A DNA stretch of 64,000 nt from Deroplatys truncata (Eukaryota > Arthropoda > Insecta > Mantodea > Mantidae): positions 162,263,052 to 162,327,051 of the forward strand of contig CM060977.1 in the NCBI GenBank assembly GCA_030765065.1. The letters run 5' to 3'. The translations under genes were made by a program, and so were the position numbers. Under the pieces are notes generated by a model that saw only the letters and a list, made by a program, of their open reading frames with translations, searched no databases and was not told where the DNA came from. Of this stretch, positions 49,956 to 60,661 are shown piece by piece (positions within the stretch are counted from its first letter, which is position 1; each line of letters starts with the position of its first letter).

Positions 49956-51600
49956 TTTGCACTGCACATTTTTGTGTTAAAATATATATACATTTTCAAT
50001 TTTGTCATTGTGTAGATTTTGTTTGTTAAATTTTTTATACGCTACTATTTTAGTGTGTGTGTGTGTGTGTGCGAGTATGTGCCTAGTATCCGTGCTCCAC
50101 AAGCCAAAACGACGACATTATAGAAAAACTTTATCATTTCCTACCGGACAGGGACAACCGCGAAAAACCTGAAAAAAGCTCTAAGAGTATTCTAACGCCT
50201 ACCGATCTGGAAAACCCATGAAAACAAGATAGTACACTTTTTTGCCCGCTTTTGACCGGCAATGAGAACCCTGCTCCTACGTACGCTAGCGACCATTACG
50301 ATGGCCCAGAACCAGGTTTTTGGTATAGTTAAATTACGTCTGTGCAAAGGGCGTCTGTACCGCTTTAAAAAATCTAGGTATATCAGTGCGTAGTGATGTT
50401 GGTTGATATTAAAGCTGGTTAAGCATTTTTCAAAAACAGTTTGCTACACGCTACTATTAAATGTGTGTGTGTGTGTGTGCGAGTATGTGCCTAGCATCCG
50501 TGCGCCGACAAGGCATAACTTCATCATTTGCCTACCGGACAGGGACAACCACTAAAAACCTGAAAAACCTCGAAAATTAGAAACGGCTTCTTCAACCACT
50601 ACAGCAAACGCCTACCAACCAGGGAAAAGCTATGAAAAAGCAGAGAGAGCTTGCATTCGTTTACCATCCGCAGAAAACCCCCAAAAACTAGATATTTTTT
50701 AAAAAAACGAAAAAACAAAAAGAAAAAAAGGAAAAGACGAATAATATAAGTATGGCAACTGCAACGGGTGTGTGTGTGTGTGCCTATTTAATTTTTATTT
50801 TCTTTTGCACTGCACACATTTGTGTTACAATATATATATGCATTTTCAATTTTGGGAAAACCTATGAAAAAGCAGAAACAGCTTGCATTCGTCTACCAAC
50901 CAGAGAAAACCCCGAAACACTAGTTATTTAAAATTGCTGATGAGTTCTGGATAGGCTTTTGCAAATGTTGTTGGTAGCAAAACTTACCTTTTCCATCACC
51001 TCCAACATACCCCACTCCCACACCTTTTTTCTTTCCACCAATCATTATCTCTCTTATTCTTACCAATCAACAACTTTCATTTGTTCCTTTCCACCAATAA
51101 CACCACTTCTTATTCCCACCAATCACAACTTCACACGTCACTTTCTGTTATACTTTTTATCCCTCGTTCGCCATCTTTCCCCTCTTTCAGTCCCAACCTC
51201 CGCACAGACAACACCTCACCGCTCCTTAACCTCAACTTCATGCCTCCGGCATCTTATTTAGTTCCCATTTTTACCACCGCGCCTCTCATCTCCCAACCAG
51301 ATTGCCGGCAAGAACAGATCTCGTTCATTCACACCTCGACGGTTGACTCGACAGCAACTACTGTGAACACCTACGTCGTACACGTTTTTGACCGCTTTCG
51401 ACCGGCTATGAGAACCCTGCTCCTACGTACGCTAGCGACCATCACGATGGTCCAGTACCAGGTTTTTGGTATAGTTAAATTACGTCTCTGCAAAGGGCGT
51501 CTGTACCGCTTTAAAAAACCTAGGTATATCAGTGCGTAGTGATGTAGGTTGATCTTAAAGCTGGTTAAGCATTTTCAAAAACAGTTTGCTTTTATTTTTT
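49956..51600. repeat. Internally duplicated subterminal region of the right arm
   Basis: Mirror of 21714-23333 with the same internal duplications and TG runs at 50052-50072 and 50462-50480. No gene is supported. Ser/Pro-rich open frames here follow from CCACCAAT-rich sequence. Confidence 0.7.
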
Positions 51601-52451
51601 CGCGTCGCGTGAAGCTGCTGCGCTTTTGGTGACGCATCCACACCAGTAACAGGTAAGTACCACACGCATAATTATTTTTCGGGCCTGCTTGGCGTAGGAA
51701 TATATCCTTTCGTGTTTTGGTACTGTAACCTCAAATCTCCTTACCCTCCTCTTGCATCCGCCTTCTTGTTTAGTTCTCACCGCATCTCCTTGTCGCAGAC
51801 CCTCCGCCATTTTCAGTTCCCACTATTTTAACCTCAAAATCTGCTCTTCTAAGCTCTTGCTACCGCCATCTTCTTTTAGTTCCCATTCTCTCCACCGCGT
51901 CTCCTTGCCCCCACCTCTTGCGACCGCCATGTTCACCACTAACCTCCAAATTTCCTCGTCCTTAAACTTCTTGTCTCAACCATCTTGTTTAGTTCCCATT
52001 TTCGCCGCCGCATCTCATATCGCCCCATCTCTCTATCCACTCAAGAAAACTACCATCCAACGTACAAAAAATTGCTGATCAGTTCTCGACAGGCTTTTGC
52101 AAATCTTGTTGCTAGCAAAACTTACCTTTCCCATCACCTCCAACATACCCCACTCCCACACCTTTTTCTTTCCACCAATCATAATCTCTCTTATTCTTAC
52201 CAATCAACAACTTTCATTTGTTCCTTTCCACCAATAACACCACTTCTTATTCCCACCAATCACAACTTCACACGTCACTTTCTGTTATACTTTTTATCCC
52301 TCGCTCCCCATCTTTTCCCTCTTTCAGTCCCGACCTCCGCACAGACAACACCTCGCCACCCCGCTCCTCTCCATCACGTGACCTCCATACTCTTTCATCT
52401 TCCTTCCTTCATCTTCCACCCGAATTAACGAACCAATCAAAACACTCCACG
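51119..52451 (+). promoter_or_regulatory. Three ERSE-like modules, right arm
   Basis: 51119-51137 and 52256-52274 are CCAAT-N9-ACACG. 52433-52451 is an exact CCAAT-N9-CCACG. As on the left, the first two are followed by GTCACTTTCTGTTATAC and TTTTTATCCCTCG, and are preceded by clustered CCAAT boxes. They point outward to the element end. Confidence 0.5.
51592..51810 (-). CDS. Small basic open frame (72 aa), right copy
   Basis: Mirror of 21483-21701, with the same length and start context and two substitutions. On the plus strand the same interval contains a consensus donor AACAG|GTAAGTACC (51652/51653), so the opposite strand may be the transcribed one. Coding status is doubtful. Confidence 0.2.
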   Translation of the reverse strand: MAEGLRQGDAVRTKQEGGCKRRVRRFEVTVPKHERIYSYAKQARKIIMRVVLTCYWCGCVTKSAAASRDAKK

Positions 52452-52502
52452 TCACTTCCTGTTTCTCCTTCACCTTTCCCTAATCCTCAATTCTTTTAAC
52501 TC

Positions 52503-52639
52503 GTCCCGGATGAACCAATTGCAATAACGATAATCCTCCCGCTCAGGGCGCTTTTCAAACTTGCCGCCGCCGTCGCACGCAGCGACACTAGCGCCGCTAG
52601 CGGCAGGATTATCGTTAATCCAATTGGCTCATCCGGGAC
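52503..52639. other. Terminal hairpin, right end of the giant element
   Basis: Mirror of 20642-20790: the stem GTCCCGGATGAACCAATTGC onward is complementary to the stretch ending in GGCTCATCCGGGAC at 52639, around a GC-rich loop slightly shorter than on the left. Confidence 0.85.
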
Positions 52640-52649
52640 TAATACTACT

Positions 52650-52655
52650 GCGGGT
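52650..52655. repeat. Target-site duplication GCGGGT, right
   Basis: Identical to 20626-20631. The SINE body continues immediately with GGTCCGGTGTCGCAG. Confidence 0.9.
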
Positions 52656-52770
52656 GGTCCGGTGTCGCAGATTTACGGCACGTAAAAAAACCTCAAGCCT
52701 GAGCAAACTTTTCGGTTTTTCAAGCCCGATATAGAATTGGGTGCTAAGAACGATGTAACGCAACTAGACA
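52656..52770 (+). mobile_element. SINE, 3' part, beyond the 32-kb element
   Basis: Continues the SINE broken at 20631: GTCGCAGATTTACGGCACGT, ACCTCAAGCCTGA, then CCCGATATAGAATTGGGTGC. It matches the body of the copies at 11071-11310 and 15742-16025. Confidence 0.8.
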
Positions 52771-53001
52771 AGCCAGAGGATTTACTATTTCCTGTTGGGA
52801 GAATAATAAAAAGAGAGCCAATGTCGATAAGAATCGACGGGAGATTGTTGCAGTCAGAGAATGGTGCAAGAGGGTACCTTCAATGAGAGGTGTCTAGTAC
52901 GGTAGGCGGAGGTAGGCAGACCAGCCGGTTTTCATGCAGTGGGAGTGATTCAGACATGTACAGCCGGCATTCAGGCAGTAGCCGTGAGGCAATGAGCATT
53001 A

Positions 53002-54176
53002 GGCTTCATTCACAATGAAATGTAAGCGCTAACGCAATGCAGCACAAGCGCAGGCTTGAGGGAACACCATTCACAATGCAGCCGTAGGCGTAACGCAAGA
53101 AGTTTGCACGGGCTTCTAGATCCATAAACTGCGGAAATGTTCCGAGTGCACCGTAAGTTTCAAATTGAATAATATAACCAACAATACCAAATAAGAAAGC
53201 TCACTCAATATTTTATAAATAAGTAGGTAAAAAACATAGGTCCAACAGGCGCCCGTAGCGTTTGTGACATCACGACTGTTTGCTCAAAACATTGAAAGTA
53301 ATTATGCAGGTACTGTGGAAGCAGGGCCATTATTCCGTATGTGGATAGTGAACACTTGCATCATCTTAGCGTTGCTGTCGGCATTCTGAGGCCAAAATTG
53401 TAACATCATGGGCCCTAAGCCGTAAGGCCCGCAGTTACGGAGCGACGACAGGGCGTAGCCGTAGGATCTGCGCGTCTAAACTCGAATAATCCACTTTAGC
53501 TACATTTTCCTTGCTTAGCGACATTTCGTTAGCCATGTCTTTTCATCACGTTCGTAATATCTTCTGACAAGATTTCCGCAAAAGCTAAGCGGTCGCCAAG
53601 AAGGACCCAATGTTTCCGATAAAGCAACAACTCCTACACAATATAAGAACCCAGGATACTACACAATCAACTCTGCGTATTAAAAAACCCCGATTCCGTA
53701 AGTTCCTTAAAATTTCATACCTCCTTCCCGCATACGGAATAATGTCCGGAAACTGCAGCAAGTTATATTAATGCAATGATCATTATCTCTTTACGCCTGA
53801 GCCAAGAAATCTAGGCACAGATGCCGGGTTCATCCACTAAATCAAAGGGGATTCGGTAAGGAGTCTACCATAACCTCTTGAGAGAAATGAGAGATAGTGA
53901 CCCACAATTTATGTGGCACGGCCTAATGTAAGAGTGCACGCATGTACATTAGACGGCCAAAGTCTCCATTGCGATCGTCTGCTGTTGAACAGACAGCAAT
54001 GCAAAGAGAAAGAAATACAGAATTCTTCCTCCACGCACGCAACGCAAGCATAAAGTTTGGAGTTTGCAAACTCTTGCGTTGCGTGACTCTATGTGAATGC
54101 TTCCATTAAATAACATGAATGCAACGTCTTGCGCTTATACTACGTCTGCGCTTACATTTCATTCTGAATGGACCCT
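53002..54176. mobile_element. Non-autonomous DNA transposon (about 1.17 kb) with imperfect TIRs
   Basis: The ends are inverted near-copies centred on CATTCA(C/G)AATGAAATGTA followed by AGCGC (53007-53030 and the mirror at 54147-54172). A second nested inverted pair, AACGCAAG-AGTTTGCA, is at 53096-53116 and 54062-54085. No transposase is seen. The target duplication is not clear, and the superfamily is not assigned. Confidence 0.5.
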
Positions 54177-54179
54177 CAG

Positions 54180-54793
54180 TCATGTTATTGGTCGTGTCGT
54201 TGTCGTAGACGAACGGCTCTTTATGGTTGAGTCCGGATAATGGACGTTTTACCTCGTAGTGGAAGTCGGCACCGAGATGTGGACGTGAGTAGCCAGTATA
54301 AACAGTTTCATATCAGAAAGTGAAAGTTCATGGATCGCTGAGACAGTTATTATTACGTCCGAGTGGCTTGAAATAGTTATACATTCCATGAGTGATTTCA
54401 CTTAAAAGGACATCATAGAATCAGTGTCGTGGAAAGTATTCGCTCACGTTCCGAAAGAAGTCCAGCAAGTGTCAAATGGGACCAGATTGACCATGCTTGG
54501 TGGTGTAATCCAACGTTTTCGAGTGAAGTGGATAAATCAGTTGGCCCATCGTCTTCCTTACTAGTTGGATTATTCACTTCCACTATAAGTCATCGCTGTA
54601 GTTCCTGCCTATGGAGTCGAAGTGTTAGTTGTGGAGGGCATCAGTTGACTTGTTTGCTACAAGTTTAGTCTTCCTGTGGGCAGCATCCGTGCTGTCAAAA
54701 GTTTCTCACAGTGTGAGAAAGCTCCGTACTCAATACGCAGCGTACGTTTGGTGTTATTATCAGGTAAGTAGAAATGTTAAGCCGATTCTGAAA
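54180..54793 (+). other. Right spacer segment with a candidate exon at 54669-54773
   Basis: Within this stretch 54669-54773 is bounded by an ACAAGTTTAG acceptor and a consensus ATCAG|GTAAGT donor. It can be read to end in VRKLRTQYAAYVWCYYQ. Transcription would run straight into the duplicated right arm. The rest shows nothing I can name. Confidence 0.3.
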
Positions 54794-54829
54794 CAAAGGA
54801 TTTGCCGCCATCTGATAAGCTTCTTTGAT

Positions 54830-55280
54830 CTATGCCGCTAGCCCCGCCCCCTCCCTTTGTGTGCTACTATTTGCCGCCCGGTCGCGTGGCGCTAGCCCCG
54901 CCCCCTTCCCTTTGTGTGCTGATCTAATGCCGACAGGTTCTGTGCCGGCAAGTCCTCCCCCCTCCCCCTGTGGTCACGTGCCGGTGACCCGCCCCCTCCC
55001 TCCCCCATACGCGTAGCCTCCCTCCCCTTTGTGTTCTGGTTGGTTCCCTGTGGATAGGTGGGAGAGTGTGTATTGATCCTATACGTCGGTCGCGTACCTT
55101 CCCTAGGTCTAAATCCCTGCCGTGTGATTGGCTTGGGGTAGGGGATGTGCCGCTCGGTGATGGGGTATAAGGGAATGGGGTTCTCGGTGCGTGACGTTGG
55201 CTTGGAAATCCACCCTGGCGATGTGGGAATGCAATTCTCGATGCCTGCCGCACATCGGCAAATCGTTTGAGTACATAATT
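54830..55280. promoter_or_regulatory. GC-rich, GC-box-bearing inner end of the outer right arm
   Basis: Mirror of 5580-6071. GCTAGCCCCGCCCCCT boxes at 54837-54852 and 54890-54905 resemble GC boxes. Open frames on either strand follow from composition. Confidence 0.35.
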
Positions 55281-57539
55281 GCCTCAATCAATTAGGTAAT
55301 GTGTGTTATTGAAAAAAGAATCGCCATCATATTACTACTAATGCAATTAAACGCTGTTCGTCGAGCAATTAAGTATTTTGATTGAATCGCGCGCACCTGC
55401 CCCTAAACCGTCATTTATAACCTACTATTGTCAATAAATTACACGACAAATGAAACAAGGCTAGTCTGTCGATGAAAACAATTAAGTATTTTTGAATGAT
55501 TAATTGACTCGCGCGCAACTGTTCGTTATCGTATATGTGTGGTAGCATGTGTATAATTATTACGAGTAATAACATTTATTTAATTCTACTTTTGAGGGAA
55601 AATATATTTTGGATTTATAAGAATATTACAACACTTAGATGAAAGGACAGAGTTGACGTAACAGTCGTTATCGCGTGATAATTGCGGTGGAACACCGACC
55701 GCAACCTTCCGCTGCGAGACGTTTCACTGGAATGACTGGCTCACTGTGCTTTCAAGGGACAAGTCGACTAGCGCACCCCCTCCACTCGCGTTTCAGTTCG
55801 CTACCTACACGAGCGCGCCAGGTGGTAATATGAGTGAAACTCCAGCGAGTGTTCCCTCACAGCGCCCCTGGTGGTCATTCCCGAAAGTTGTGAATTCGCC
55901 ATATTTAAACTCATTATGGGTGCAAGACGGCCATCTTAACTCTATATAATTATGCGAAATATGATTCCGGAAAAAAATAAAGGTGAATTAACATGCGAGG
56001 TGCGTTCATGTTGGCTCCGGAGGAATTGATTATGAAATAAATAAAAAATAAATAAGACTCTCGCTGATCGATGAATACAATGAATAATTAATGTAATTGA
56101 CTCGCGCTCCTAGAGATATCTCACCCAATTATTCATCTACCATGAATATCTCACTTCTAATGAAACGACGCAGTCTATCGATTAAAAACAATTAAGTTTT
56201 TTTGATTGATTAATGTAATTGACTCGCGCGCAACTGTTCGTTATCGTATATGCGCGATTATTACGAGTAATAACGTTTGTTTAATTCTTCTTTTGACTGG
56301 AGGGTTTATAAAAAAATATTACATTGCTTAGATGAATTAAAAAGCAACTTAAAGCGAAATTGCAAATAGCTTGTATGAGACGTTAACACGAGAACCCTTT
56401 ACGAAAAAACAAGACGCAATGCGACAGCTGTACCTCGTCTAAATAGAAGCGGTTAAAGCAGGACGCTTGGGTTTTCCCTCAGTACCTGCTCTTAATGGCT
56501 AGGGGTATCCAGCACATCGAGTACGCTTCAACTGACGTTAAAAATAAAAGCCCTCTATGTCTCTTCTCGCACGAGAGAAGTAATAATTACAATTCAAAAC
56601 AGGCGTACCTGTAAGTAACACGCACGAAGACTTCAAATATAAATTTTATATTCGTTTTAAATGTTCTTTCTAAAGACGTAGCGAACTTTGAGAAATTCAA
56701 CGAATTATTCACTTGCGTACACTGCTTGAGAAATATGGTGTACACCCCTGAAGAATGCATATGTAGACACATTAGCAGACGACAGTCCCTTCCGCACCAT
56801 TAATTATCTTCAGACGAAGGTCTTGTATAGAGCTCTTAGTGAACAATGACACTCGTTTCCAGTTGATTAAACAGGCTAACTGCTCTGAAAAACCACAGAC
56901 CCTCGGGGTAAATAACTATTAGCGACACAAAAGATTTTCTTAAGAGCTTCCCCTGTGCAGAAATTCCATCATAGACGGTGGAAAACCAAGTCTAGACATG
57001 TTTTAAGCTTACCACAAAAAAATGTTTTCCCGATAATTAATATAATTCTACATGAAGAATATTAATGATTAAGTTTTCAATTAAACGTATACTGTATAGA
57101 TTCTGTACTTAAACATTCGATTGTATCTTTGTCATTATTTAAATACTCGCATACAAGAATTGCAAACATGATATCAAAAAATTAAATTGATTTTTTTCGG
57201 AATGTTAAACAAAGAAATATGATTTGGCGAGAGTAATATGAAGAATAAAAAGTATTCAGAATGATAGATATTACATACGTTATTAAAAATAAATAAGGCT
57301 CTCGCTGATCGATGAAAACAATTAAATATTTTTTATTAATTAATTGTATATGAATTGACTTGCGCATCTGATTGGTAACGCATGTGCATGATTATTACGA
57401 CTAATAGCATTTGTTTAATTCTAAATAAATAATGAAATATGGAGCCTAGCCTAAACAATCCTCGTTACTCTTAATTTATTCCATTTTTAAAAAGATTGGG
57501 CTTAGTAAACATAGGACGAGTACGATTTTAAATACCCCG

Positions 57540-59051
57540 TCCATTCGAGAGATATTTTTTCGAATATTCCAACATGTTAATATAAACTTAATTCACACAC
57601 ACACACACAAATTCATTTCAAGTAATCTAACGATATTGAATAAAATATTAAATGTTTAAGATATTGTAATGAGAAATGAATTGTATATCTCGAATTTTCT
57701 GGGCCGCAGGCTGCAGGATCGCTCATCAAATACCGTAATGATTCAGACACCCGAACACCCGAATGGTAAGCATTCTTCAGAGTTTTTAAATAAGTAATGT
57801 AACAATTCATATTAACTTCTTGTTCATATTCTTTATTATTATTTGTATTATTATTTCCAGGAAGTGGACTTTATTTTGGTATCGACCATCCATCGAGCGC
57901 TGCACAGGCACCGCCAGGCTTCCACGCCTTCATGGGGCCGAATCATCATGGAGGTGGCTCTGCCTCCGTACATGCAGCAACACTCGTAAGGTGAGAATTT
58001 ACAGACGGGTGTTTGAGCAGTTGTAACTAAAATTACATAATAGTAGACATACAATGTCGATTCTGGCACACAAAGGCATGCCTCCGACAGCATAGAGTTC
58101 TGGATTGTATAAGGAGAAAAGGATATATTTAAGGGGAGTTTCTCGCCCATATGCAGACACATAACTCTATCGATCTCCCAGAATGCTATGTATTTTTAAC
58201 GCAGGTGTTTAAAACATGTATTTTTTTCATGTATAGAGTGTAGATTCTTTAGAACTCTATACTTAAACATGCTATACTATTATTATTTATTTTTTCCAGG
58301 AAATGGACTTTATTTCGGAGGCGGTATCGGTCAACATGCGAGCGCTGCACCGGTACCATCAGGCTTCGCGACCGTTGCACCAGTAGGCTTCGCGACCGCT
58401 GCACCGCGACCCCCAGGCTTCCAGACCTACCTGGTACCAAATCAGCAGGGATGGGGGCCCTGCCCCATACATGCAGCAAGCACCGAAAGGTAAGAATTTT
58501 TTCAATATTTTACGAAGTTCTTTTACACATTCTATATTATTATTAATATTGTTATTATTTTCAGGAAGTGGACTTTATTTCGGAGGCGGGTTTTTCTGGG
58601 AATGTCTCCAAAAGTATTCTTCATTCTGAACGACTTTTGCAAAATTGATAAACCATAAGAGATGGACAAAATTTTACTACACAAAAAATGGAGATCGCGT
58701 TAAAATACATAATTTATATCATATACATTCTTGTTGTTGAGTAAATCGTTTTTCGAGATATTGCTTGTTATTCCCTTTAAAATTTTCCAATACTTATACT
58801 TTTTCTCAAATTCATTATTCTTGTTTTATGTCCTCGATATGCAAAGAGAATGGAATGCACCACATAGCAACCAGCGTTAAAATATTTGACTATCGCTTAA
58901 AACCTACCATATTCACCTTGTATCGACATGAAAATTACCAATAACATTGACATCTCGATATCTCGATTAACATGAAGCATATAGGGAATAAGTGCTTGTA
59001 AAAATAGTTTGTACAAGAGTAGAGAAAGTCATGTGAGTGTATCACATCAGA
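57540..59051 (+). mobile_element. MITE-like repeat (family C), right-arm copy, split by an insert
   Basis: The family sequence runs to CTCGAATTTTCTGGG at 57703 and resumes with TTTTCTGGGAATGTCTCC at 58592, ending in GTACAAGAGTAGAGAAAGTC and CATGTGAGTGTATCACATCA. A second, more diverged partial copy may follow at 59052-59200. It matches the left-arm copy at 1800-3300. Confidence 0.6.
57704..58591 (+). other. Insert of exon-like blocks (Gly/Pro-rich, GLYFG motif), right copy
   Basis: An 888-bp insert flanked by the 9-bp direct repeat TTTTCTGGG. Exon-like blocks: 57704-57765 (ends ACACCCGAATG|GTAAGC), 57861-57990 (acceptor ATTTCCAG; reads GSGLYFGIDHPSSAAQAPPG onward; donor GTGAG), and 58300-58489 (acceptor TTTTCCAG; reads GNGLYFGGGIGQHASAAPVP onward; donor GTAAG). 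A last block start at 58564 runs into the family C repeat. Blocks two and three are clearly related duplicates. Phases do not all agree, so no full protein can be proposed. The source gene is unknown. Confidence 0.45.
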
Positions 59052-59559
59052 TTTTTTGATATTGGTTTAAATTTTCAAATACTTTTAACTTTTCTCAAGC
59101 GGTAACTCGCTATTCGTTTTTCCCGTGGTAATGCATAGAGAATAGAATTCTAAAGCCATCACATAGCATCAGACGTTTTTTAAACATCTGTAACGTGTCT
59201 ATTCACAATCGAAAGGTTGCTGGTTCGAGGAAAATTATATCTACAGAAACAATACATTATTTTCGCTCTGTGATTAATTTGGTAATGTAACAATAATTAA
59301 CAATGAATTTTTAGCGGTAAATGTAAAAAATAAAATATATTTTTTATTTCCTAGCGTCATACGCAGAAGCATTACCCTTAAGGAACGCTGGCGTGAGCGA
59401 TGGTTTCCCCCCATAACAGGTTTAGACTTGCTTACGAAATGACCCTGTGCGAGGCTAGCATTTCCCTCTCCTTCTCGAATTTTTGGAGTAGCCAATCAAA
59501 ATTGCTGTATTATATACCGTCACACCTCTCACCCCTTCAGATTTTATCAGACGAAGCGA

Positions 59560-59596
59560 TATAAAAGCAATAGCTTCTCCGGGGATTTCACTGTAT
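59560..59596 (+). promoter_or_regulatory. TATA/Inr core promoter of the right two-exon gene
   Basis: TATAAAAG at 59560-59567 with a TTCACTG initiator whose A (59590) lies 30 nt downstream. The ATG is at 59665. Confidence 0.65.
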
Positions 59597-59664
59597 TGTG
59601 ACAACACAGCGAGCTAAGATCTCTGCAAACTTTTCTCATTCAAAGTGAAATTTCAACGAACATC

Positions 59665-60661
59665 ATGTCTGGTAAGTTGTAACAAAACACATCATTTACT
59701 TTAAAAGTTAAATTATTACTCTGTACATTTAACTTATATTCGCGTTCTTGTTTTTAATGCATGGCATTTATATGCGAATAGCTGAGTATTCTAAAAGTTA
59801 ATAGCTAGGCAAGTGAAATTTCTTAAATGTGAACAGTTTAGTTAAGTATTCATTTTAGGCAAGCTTATTCTACATTTAATAGCTAACTGCGCGAATTCTC
59901 AAAATGGGAACAATTTAGTTAAGTATTCACCTTGTTGAGTAATTATTATTCCAGATATTTAAATACAGGATTTCACAGAGTGAATTATATTCCTTTTTGG
60001 AGAAAATACAATTATTTGAATACCTTATTAACGTTTTTGCTTTAGAATATTACAAAAAGTCTGTTGCGCGAATCATTCGCTCTAACAAAGTAAATATCTA
60101 CATTATATTAAAACATTTAAATTGAAAAATACAGTACTTAATGAACTTCATTAGTGAATCAGAACCTCAATTATATTTACACATATTATCATTTTCAGAA
60201 AAAAGTTAATAAGTTTAAACTTTCAAATAATGAAATTTTGTTATGCAACACATTCTCTAATAAAGAATATGTTTTTTTCTCTTCCTAATGCAGAAAGTTT
60301 GACATCTCAACTTAACACATTGGCTGAGGGTAGCATTTACCCAACCGTTCAAAGACTACAAGATCTTCAGCCAGAGGAGCCTTATAATATAAAATCCTTA
60401 AGAAAAATTGATACTCGATACGGTGCTAGAGTCGTTGCACTTTTAGAGAATAAGCAAGTGTTTCTCCCGACAAGATATTCAACCCTAACAAGCCAACAGT
60501 TGGAGGAAATGCCTGGGAAGTTTCAAATGGTTTATCATGGAGTAGTACCAGCCGGCAAGTTTAAGACATGTAAATTGTCTTTTCTTCCTATTAATGTTTG
60601 TAGAAATAATTCAGCTATCCTTTCAAAGCTTCATTTAGAGTTACATTCGTTGAGTTTATAA
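59665..60661 (+). CDS. Small two-exon gene, right copy (124 aa, unknown function)
   Basis: Exon 1 coding part 59665-59671 (ATGTCTG) is followed by a GTAAGT donor. Exon 2 (60294-60661) follows a long pyrimidine tract ending CTAATGCAG. The junction completes codon 3 (E), giving a 124-residue protein that starts MSESLTSQLNTLAEG. Residues 40-46 are KIDTRYG and residues 58-64 are VFLPTRY. A C-terminal stretch is basic and hydrophobic (KFKTCKLSFLPI). The in-frame ATGs inside the intron would give a longer product, but the promoter, the donor and acceptor and the left copy all favour the spliced start. I cannot name the family with confidence. A role in nucleic-acid binding would be a guess. Confidence 0.75.

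Larger units (their letters stand above)
20632..52649. mobile_element. Giant palindromic, non-autonomous Polinton/Maverick-like element (fossil)
   Basis: A 32,018-bp element whose two halves are reverse complements almost throughout. Its ends are AGTAGTATTAGTCCCGG and the exact mirror, and its 6-bp target duplication GCGGGT is perfect. Each half contains, outside to inside: a terminal hairpin, promoter-like modules, internal duplications and CA/TG runs, a 142-bp satellite array, a spacer, a 76-bp minisatellite and a core with a broken protein-primed PolB fragment. The AG...CT ends, 6-bp duplication and PolB relic fit Polintons. None of the usual integrase, protease, ATPase or capsid genes is visible, so it is a broken, non-autonomous derivative. 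The perfect duplication and near-identical ends suggest a fairly recent insertion. The polymerase remnant is much older. Confidence 0.8.

Noticed and set aside
20632-52649. Palindrome as a simple sequencing fold-back artefact
   Set aside because: The arms differ in satellite copy number by about 45 units, in minisatellite copy number and by scattered substitutions, and the element has a perfect target duplication. A missed-adapter artefact would give identical arms and no duplication.
20632-52649. Classical Foldback/Galileo (P-superfamily) element
   Set aside because: Tandem repeats in long inverted arms look similar, but the duplication is 6 bp instead of 7-9 bp, and the core has a PolB-like relic and no P-type transposase.
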